NCBI RefSeq assembly: GCF_001718195.1
Contig: NZ_MCNV01000004.1
Coordinates: forward strand, 310,001 to 374,000
Source: Paraburkholderia nodosa
Lineage (GTDB): Bacteria > Pseudomonadota > Gammaproteobacteria > Burkholderiales > Burkholderiaceae
Direction of reading: 5' to 3'
Length of the DNA: 64,000 bases
Shown: positions 60,720 through 64,000 of the stretch, one piece after another
How the letters are laid out: the number at the start of each line of letters is the position of its first letter
Position numbering within the stretch: the first letter of the stretch is position 1
Made by a program: the position numbers and the translations under genes
The notes under the pieces: model-generated
Seen by the model: the letters and a program-made list of their open reading frames with translations, nothing else
Told to the model about the DNA's origin: nothing
Databases searched by the model: none

Positions 60720-63125
60720 TCACGCGGGCAGCGGCGCCGGACGTGCCGCCGCATTCGCCGCGATGTCGGCGATCGCGCCGGCGCTCACGGCGTGGCTGTA
60801 CAGGAAACCCTGGGCATGCGTGCAGCCGTTTTGCAGCAGGAAATCGCGGTGACCGCTGGTTTCGACGCCCTCCGCGATCAGTTCGAAATTGAGCGCCTTC
60901 GCCACGGCGATGACGGCGAGCGTGATCGCTTCCGTTTCCGTGTCCTGGCCAATCTCGCGCACGAATTCGCGGTCGATCTTGAGGCGATCGACGCGAAAGC
61001 GCTTGAGATACCCGAGGCTCGAATAACCCGTGCCGAAATCGTCGATGGCGACGCGCACGCCCATCTCCCGCAGACCGGCCAGCGTGCGCGCGGCGAGATC
61101 GGGCGTGCGCATGAGCGCGCCCTCGGTCACCTCGAGTTCCAGCAGCGCCGGCGGCAGACCCGAATCGCGCAGTGCCTCCCGCACCTGGCCCATCAGGTCG
61201 CCATGCTCGAACTGCAAGGGCGAGACGTTGACGGAGACGCGTATCGGCTGCGCCGGGTCCCGATTCCAGCGCGCTGCTTCCCGGCATGCCTCGCGCAGCA
61301 CCCATTCGCCTATGCCGCGAATCAGGCCGGTTTCCTCGGCGACCGGGATGAACACGGCCGGCGACACGCTGCCGAGCTCCGCGTCGGTCCATCGCAGCAG
61401 CGCCTCGGCGCCGATCATCGTGCCCGTTGCCATATCGAATTGCGGCTGATACAGCACGGTCAATGCGCCGTTGCGGAACGCCTGGCGCAGGCGCGTCGAA
61501 ATGCGCAAGCGCGAGGTCGCGGCTTCGCTCAATTCCGGGCGATAGAACTGGTACTGATTGCGGCCGTTCTGCTTGGCCAGATACATCGCGGCGTCGGCAT
61601 TGCGCACCAGCGCGTCGGCATCGTCGCCGTCGGCGGGGTAGAGGCTGATGCCGATGCTGGCCTCGATGAAGAGTTCGTGGCCCGCTACCTGTATCGGTTC
61701 CGTCATCGCGGCGAGCAGTGAGTCGAGCAGCGGTTCGAGCAACGGAGCGGCGCCGTCGGCGATGACCATGAATTCGTCGCCGCCATAGCGCGCCACCGTG
61801 CCACGCTCGCCGACGACGCGCTCGATGCGCCGCGCGATCTGGGCGAGCAGCGCGTCGCCGATGCGGTGGCCGAGCGAGTCGTTGACCTCCTTGAAATTGT
61901 CGAGATCGAGGAAGATCATCGCGAGCGTCTTGCCCGCACGGCTAGCCTGCTGCAGTTCCCGGTTCACGCGCTCGTCGAAATACTTGCGGTTCGTGAGGCC
62001 GGTGAGCGCGTCGTATTCGGCCCGATGTCTCAGTTCAGCCTGTGCTGCGAGCTGCGTCGTGACGTCTTCCATCACGCAAAGGGTCGCGCTTCGGCCGTCG
62101 AAATCCGTTTGCAGCTGGAATACGTTCATCGAGCGCAACTCGCCGCTCTTCGTTCGGTGTTCCCAGATGGCTGTGCCGTCGTCGTGCCCGCGCGCGTGCG
62201 CGAACGGGGCCCCATGCAGCGCGGTCTTGTTCATGCGCAGATCGCCAAGCCTCAGCTCGAGCATCTCGCTCGCGCGGTAGCCCAGGGCTTTCGCCGCCAT
62301 GTCGTTGACGGCGACGAGCCGCATGGACGCGTCGTCGACGATCCAGATCGGCAGCGGATTGAGCTGAAAGAGGCGCTTGTACTTCTTGCGGTTGACGTCC
62401 GCCGCCTGGAGCGCCTTGCGCAACGATTTCGTGATGCGCGCGTTGCGGCGAAGGAATGCCAGCAGCAGGCACGCCGCGGCCAGTCCCGACCCGAGCAGGA
62501 GCGCCGAAGCCATTTGCGAATCTCGCGACGCCCTCGTGACCGACTGGTCGAGATGCGCGTCTTCGTCCATGCGGATCTCGCCGATCTTTTGCATCGTCTG
62601 GAAAAAGCGCGCGTCGAGTTCGCCCAGCGACGGCGTATCCATCGTCACGCTGCCCGGCTTGAGCATGGAAAGCATCGCGAGCCGGTTGCTCAGGGCGCCC
62701 AGATGGCGAATCATGTCCTTCAACTCGTCGAGCAGGGCGATGCAGCGCTCGCGGCCTTCGCAGGTCCGCTGCGCCGCGTTGGCGTTGTCGATCAGTGCCG
62801 GAAGCGGATAGATGTAGGCGGCGCGCCGATAGAACGGCCGCGTGCCGATTACCGTGTAGAGCTGCTCATGCTCGTCGAGAAGTGCATTCTGCAGTTCGTC
62901 GAGATCCCGCTTGGCCGATTCGACCGCACGCTGCTGCGAAAGCGCATAGCGCTGCTCATGAGACTGCCGCAGGGCAATGGCGGTATTGAGCGCGATGGCC
63001 GACAGGATCGCAATGAGGGCCAGCGGCGCGACCAGCCGGGTTTTTTGTGCGCTCCATACGTGCAACACACGCCATAGGCCGATGAGCGCCGGCTTTGCGG
63101 CCGGATTTCCTGCGCTATCTCCCAT
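60720..63125 (-). CDS. Membrane PAS-GGDEF-EAL cyclic-di-GMP protein
   Basis: An 801-residue protein. Helix one (LVAPLALIAILSAIALNTAIAL, about 27-48), a periplasmic region, helix two (ASALLLGSGLAAACLLLAFL, about 215), PAS (about 260-370, PLPIWIVDDASMRLVAVNDMAAKALGY), GGDEF (YGGDEF intact, about 470) and EAL (AEALLRW, EVTEGAL, DDFGTGYSSLGYLKRF, EGVETSG) follow in order. Both catalytic motifs look intact, so it could make or break c-di-GMP. ATG at 63125 was chosen for the GAGGA eight bases upstream; 63146 is in frame too. Confidence 0.9.
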   Translation of the reverse strand: MGDSAGNPAAKPALIGLWRVLHVWSAQKTRLVAPLALIAILSAIALNTAIALRQSHEQRYALSQQRAVESAKRDLDELQNALLDEHEQLYTVIGTRPFYRRAAYIYPLPALIDNANAAQRTCEGRERCIALLDELKDMIRHLGALSNRLAMLSMLKPGSVTMDTPSLGELDARFFQTMQKIGEIRMDEDAHLDQSVTRASRDSQMASALLLGSGLAAACLLLAFLRRNARITKSLRKALQAADVNRKKYKRLFQLNPLPIWIVDDASMRLVAVNDMAAKALGYRASEMLELRLGDLRMNKTALHGAPFAHARGHDDGTAIWEHRTKSGELRSMNVFQLQTDFDGRSATLCVMEDVTTQLAAQAELRHRAEYDALTGLTNRKYFDERVNRELQQASRAGKTLAMIFLDLDNFKEVNDSLGHRIGDALLAQIARRIERVVGERGTVARYGGDEFMVIADGAAPLLEPLLDSLLAAMTEPIQVAGHELFIEASIGISLYPADGDDADALVRNADAAMYLAKQNGRNQYQFYRPELSEAATSRLRISTRLRQAFRNGALTVLYQPQFDMATGTMIGAEALLRWTDAELGSVSPAVFIPVAEETGLIRGIGEWVLREACREAARWNRDPAQPIRVSVNVSPLQFEHGDLMGQVREALRDSGLPPALLELEVTEGALMRTPDLAARTLAGLREMGVRVAIDDFGTGYSSLGYLKRFRVDRLKIDREFVREIGQDTETEAITLAVIAVAKALNFELIAEGVETSGHRDFLLQNGCTHAQGFLYSHAVSAGAIADIAANAAARPAPLPA

Positions 63126-63321
63126 CTTGCTGTCCTCACGCTGCATGCTCGTCACCCTGCGCCCACAATCTCTGCAATTGACATATCGACAAAGATCCGG
63201 GCAACTTGAGGGCGGCCAATCGCTATTTCGCCAGGGCCGATTTGGGGCGGATTTTGGGTCGGAAGGAGGGCGGTCACGCCCAGACGCTAAAGTTTGTGTG
63301 CCGGCCGCCGAAAATCCCAGC

Positions 63322-63576
63322 ATGGCGCACGAACAACCCAAACCACCTCAAGAGGATCCGATCCGGGCAGAAGCACGGGCGCTGGAAGGCAGCATCCGCG
63401 CGATCAGACGGGCACAGGGAAAGCGCAATCCTGAAGACTGTGTGCCGGGCAGCCCGGAATCTTTCGCGGTCATGGAAGCGTTCGTGCGTGATGTCGGACG
63501 TGTGCTTGCGCTCGATATGCTCGAACATGAAAAGAACAATGACAGCGATGTGAACGGAGCGGATTCGACTGGTTAG
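63322..63576 (+). CDS. Small hypothetical protein
   Basis: An 84-residue, charged, probably helical protein: it has a proline-rich start (HEQPKPPQEDPIRAEARALEGSIRAIRR) and an acidic end (LEHEKNNDSDVNGADSTG), with one cysteine. No signal peptide or membrane helix. It is divergent from the c-di-GMP protein gene across about 200 bp. I do not recognise a family. The ribosome site before 63322 is weak, so existence is probable but not certain. Confidence 0.5.
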   Translation: MAHEQPKPPQEDPIRAEARALEGSIRAIRRAQGKRNPEDCVPGSPESFAVMEAFVRDVGRVLALDMLEHEKNNDSDVNGADSTG

Positions 63577-63594
63577 ACAATTAGCCATATCAAA

Positions 63595-63609
63595 TGATAA
63601 ACGTTATCA
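63595..63609. promoter_or_regulatory. Perfect inverted repeat TGATAA-ACG-TTATCA
   Basis: Six-base arms with a three-base spacer, in an AT-rich 279-bp intergenic stretch that precedes the secreted-protein gene at 63856. A regulator-binding site is plausible. Which gene it controls is unknown. Confidence 0.35.
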
Positions 63610-63810
63610 GGATTCCAGATTTACACCGGAAATAGAGGAATCGACCGGCAGGATCGGTGCATTCACAACGTCGTGGAATCGCCGCACCGTCCTGATACAA
63701 CCTGTTACATTGAATCAAACGCACGCCCATCAAGCCTCCCGCGCTCCAGTGGAAGACATCCGAAAGTATTCTTTCACGGCATTTACTCATTCCGCGACTT
63801 ATCTCCTCTA

Positions 63811-63826
63811 GGGCGCATTCGCGCCC
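63811..63826. promoter_or_regulatory. Hairpin GGGCGC-ATTC-GCGCCC in the leader of the last gene
   Basis: A perfect 6-bp stem with a four-base loop, 30 bp before the ATG at 63856, without a U-run. It may be an operator or an RNA stem in the 5' leader. Confidence 0.35.
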
Positions 63827-63855
63827 AATTCATAATTCATATCAAGAGGTGAAGA

Positions 63856-64000
63856 ATGAACGAGATCGGAAAGCGGTTCGGAGTCAGGGCAGTCTTCACT
63901 GCGAGCGTGCTGGCATTTGCGAGCATGGCCGCGGCAGCGCAGGATCAGGATGGCGATCACAACCAGCAATACACGCACGTTTTGCTGATCAGTGTGGACG
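63856..64000 (+). CDS. Secreted protein, probably alkaline phosphatase/phosphodiesterase family (partial)
   Basis: The first 48 codons of a gene that runs off the right edge. AAGAGGTGA precedes the ATG. A signal peptide reads VFTASVLAFASMAAAAQ and the mature part begins DQDGDHNQQYTHVLLISVD, the first strand and metal Asp of the alkaline phosphatase/nucleotide pyrophosphatase superfamily. Only the start is visible, so the family call is moderate. Export to the periplasm or medium is expected. Confidence 0.6.
   Translation, partial: MNEIGKRFGVRAVFTASVLAFASMAAAAQDQDGDHNQQYTHVLLISVD

Noticed and set aside
63590..63790. 66-residue minus-strand frame before the last gene
   Set aside because: No ribosome site and no family resemblance; it covers palindromic promoter-like DNA.

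Overview
The window is GC-rich, densely packed DNA from a Burkholderiaceae bacterium, most likely Paraburkholderia or a close relative. The evidence is high third-position GC, a Porin_4-type porin, a DUF4148 secreted protein, many MFS and LysR genes, and Burkholderia-type accessory gene sets. It looks like a secondary chromosome or megaplasmid: it is rich in catabolism, transport and stress genes. I saw no tRNA, rRNA, CRISPR array, prophage or intact insertion sequence.

Layout. (1) 1-13242: redox enzymes (partial quinone oxidoreductase, lipoamide-dehydrogenase-like protein, LysR regulator, DMT exporter), then a possibly sulfur-related group (NtaA/SnaA-type flavin monooxygenase, MetQ-like binding protein, a broken MFS gene, YeiH-type exporter with a small four-cysteine protein), then a PhnD-like protein, a fatty-acid desaturase and an epoxide hydrolase. 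(2) 13613-19300: a LigJ-like 4-oxalomesaconate hydratase, a cytoplasmic ModA-like binding protein, a tannase/feruloyl esterase lipoprotein and an AAHS aromatic-acid permease, ended by a strong terminator. (3) 19421-21004: an Aer-like PAS chemoreceptor. (4) 21489-30397: a tightly spaced catabolic operon (Asp-box propeller, HpcH/HpaI aldolase, two tandem 4,5-dihydroxyphthalate-decarboxylase-like proteins, a type I extradiol dioxygenase, a second LigJ-like hydratase, an SDR lacking the usual YxxxK, an FAH-family enzyme), followed by a LysR-type regulator with two tandem HTH domains. (5) 30465-37587: three MFS carriers, a maleate-isomerase-like protein, a LigI-like amidohydrolase and a porin. (6) 38129-46766: a two-component system convergent with an RND efflux operon, then a DUF4148 protein. 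(7) 47372-52659: a small exopolysaccharide group (WcaJ-type transferase, WecG/TagA-type transferase, GMC oxidoreductase, epimerase). (8) 53011-60574: a REP-associated transposase homologue that has lost its catalytic residues, then VIT1/CCC1 and SulP transporters and a DUF3141-acetate kinase operon resembling Burkholderia low-oxygen/stress loci. (9) 60720-64000: a GGDEF-EAL protein, a small unknown gene and the start of a secreted, probably phosphatase-like protein.

How the genes fit together. Regions 2-5 read as an aromatic-acid island: tannin or ester hydrolysis at the envelope, uptake through the porin and AAHS/MFS carriers, decarboxylation, ring cleavage, hydration and aldol cleavage towards pyruvate and oxaloacetate, with chemotaxis and LysR control alongside. 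The substrate is not determined by sequence alone.

Three genes carry apparent internal-deletion scars: an MFS transporter (about 7139), an aldo/keto reductase (37675-38070), and a 25-codon stub where phosphate acetyltransferase would be expected (59311-59388). Function names come from motifs and family resemblance read by eye; no database search was run.
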